A stretch of DNA of 31,933 nucleotides from Oscillospiraceae bacterium (GTDB lineage: Bacteria > Bacillota > Clostridia > Oscillospirales > Oscillospiraceae), in NCBI GenBank assembly GCA_029067025.1, contig JAIEFH010000163.1:1-31933 (forward strand). The letters are read 5' to 3'. This document shows positions 31,699 through 31,933 of this stretch, piece by piece (positions within the stretch are counted from its first letter, which is position 1; the number at the start of each line of letters is the position of its first letter). A program made the position numbers and the translations under genes. Under the pieces are notes generated by a model. It saw only the letters and a list, made by a program, of their open reading frames with translations. It was not told the DNA's origin and searched no databases.

Positions 31699-31933
31699 CT
31701 ACGGTGCCCCCACCGCCGTCCGGCAGCATCGGATCGCCTCCATAAAATTGAGGTCGTAGAGGCGGATCAGGGCGGCGGCAAAGACAAAAAGGCTGGCCCA
31801 GAGGTTCATTCCCGCGGACTTTTGCGCGGCCGGATCCTCCCCCTGGGAAGCATCCCGGCAGGTTCGGAGGGCCAGGCAGAAGAAGAACCCCAGCGCGCTC
31901 ACCACCAGCACCGACGCGCTGAGCCTGATGGGA
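31699..31933 (-). CDS. Membrane protein, C-terminal part (cut by the window edge)
   Basis: The frame is open to the right edge and ends RCCRTAVGAP. It shows two hydrophobic segments (SASVLVVSALGFFFCLAL and NLWASLFVFAAALIRLYDL) joined by a polar stretch with SQGEDPAAQK. The start lies outside the window. No family recognised. Codon use fits the GC-rich host. Confidence 0.5.
   Translation of the reverse strand, partial: PIRLSASVLVVSALGFFFCLALRTCRDASQGEDPAAQKSAGMNLWASLFVFAAALIRLYDLNFMEAIRCCRTAVGAP

Noticed and set aside
1..31933. CRISPR array, rRNA, complete tRNA, transposase, toxin-antitoxin pair
   Set aside because: I looked for regularly spaced repeats, rRNA cores, cloverleaf tRNAs and recombinase motifs on both strands and found none that I could support.

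Overview
The window looks like a GC-rich member of the class Clostridia, probably in or near the Oscillospiraceae. The signs are strong AGGAGG-type ribosome binding sites, Firmicutes-type promoters, U-tract terminators, a TPP riboswitch, a class B sortase of the clostridial conjugative-element type, and high-GC coding DNA broken by AT-richer islands. The taxonomic call is inference from style, not from a marker gene.

Layout. (1) 1-2900: a 5'-truncated tRNA-Ser(CGA) 3' end that looks like an integration scar, then a class B sortase and a membrane-anchored CHAP-like hydrolase of the CD1108 mobile-element type, probably left over from an integrative conjugative element. (2) 2939-7735: a thiamine salvage operon with a consensus promoter, TPP riboswitch, regulatory terminator, an unassigned second structured leader, then thiM-thiE-HAD phosphatase-thiD-tenA-thiN and a strong terminator. 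No thiC or thiL is present. The set fits HMP and thiazole salvage to thiamine phosphate, dephosphorylation to thiamine, then pyrophosphorylation to TPP. (3) 7736-8365: a truncated GH39 glycosidase pseudogene with an in-frame stop. (4) 8479-14672, minus strand: a five-gene oligopeptide ABC importer, oppB-oppC-oppD-oppF-oppA. (5) 14880-17850: an AT-richer island with a TetR regulator, an ABC ATPase and an FtsX-like permease, with a clear promoter and palindromic operator, flanked by gene scraps. (6) 17917-20393: a DUF1349 protein, an HxlR regulator divergent from an NAD(P)H-dependent oxidoreductase, gene remnants and a small Lar-like zinc-ribbon protein. (7) 20451-26522: a plus-strand operon of response regulator, histidine kinase, ABC ATPase, a fusion of ABC permease and M1-like zinc peptidase, and a last permease. 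A CTCCACA box sits at the same distance from the -10 box at both promoters of this locus. (8) 26668-31607, minus strand: two half-transporter genes of a heterodimeric ABC exporter, separated by an AT-rich island carrying a SAM-dependent methyltransferase. (9) The right edge cuts a membrane protein gene.

The most interesting parts are the two-component/ABC/peptidase operon with its shared promoter box, the exporter pair split by an inserted methyltransferase, and the thiamine operon with a second structured leader and a ThiL-independent route.
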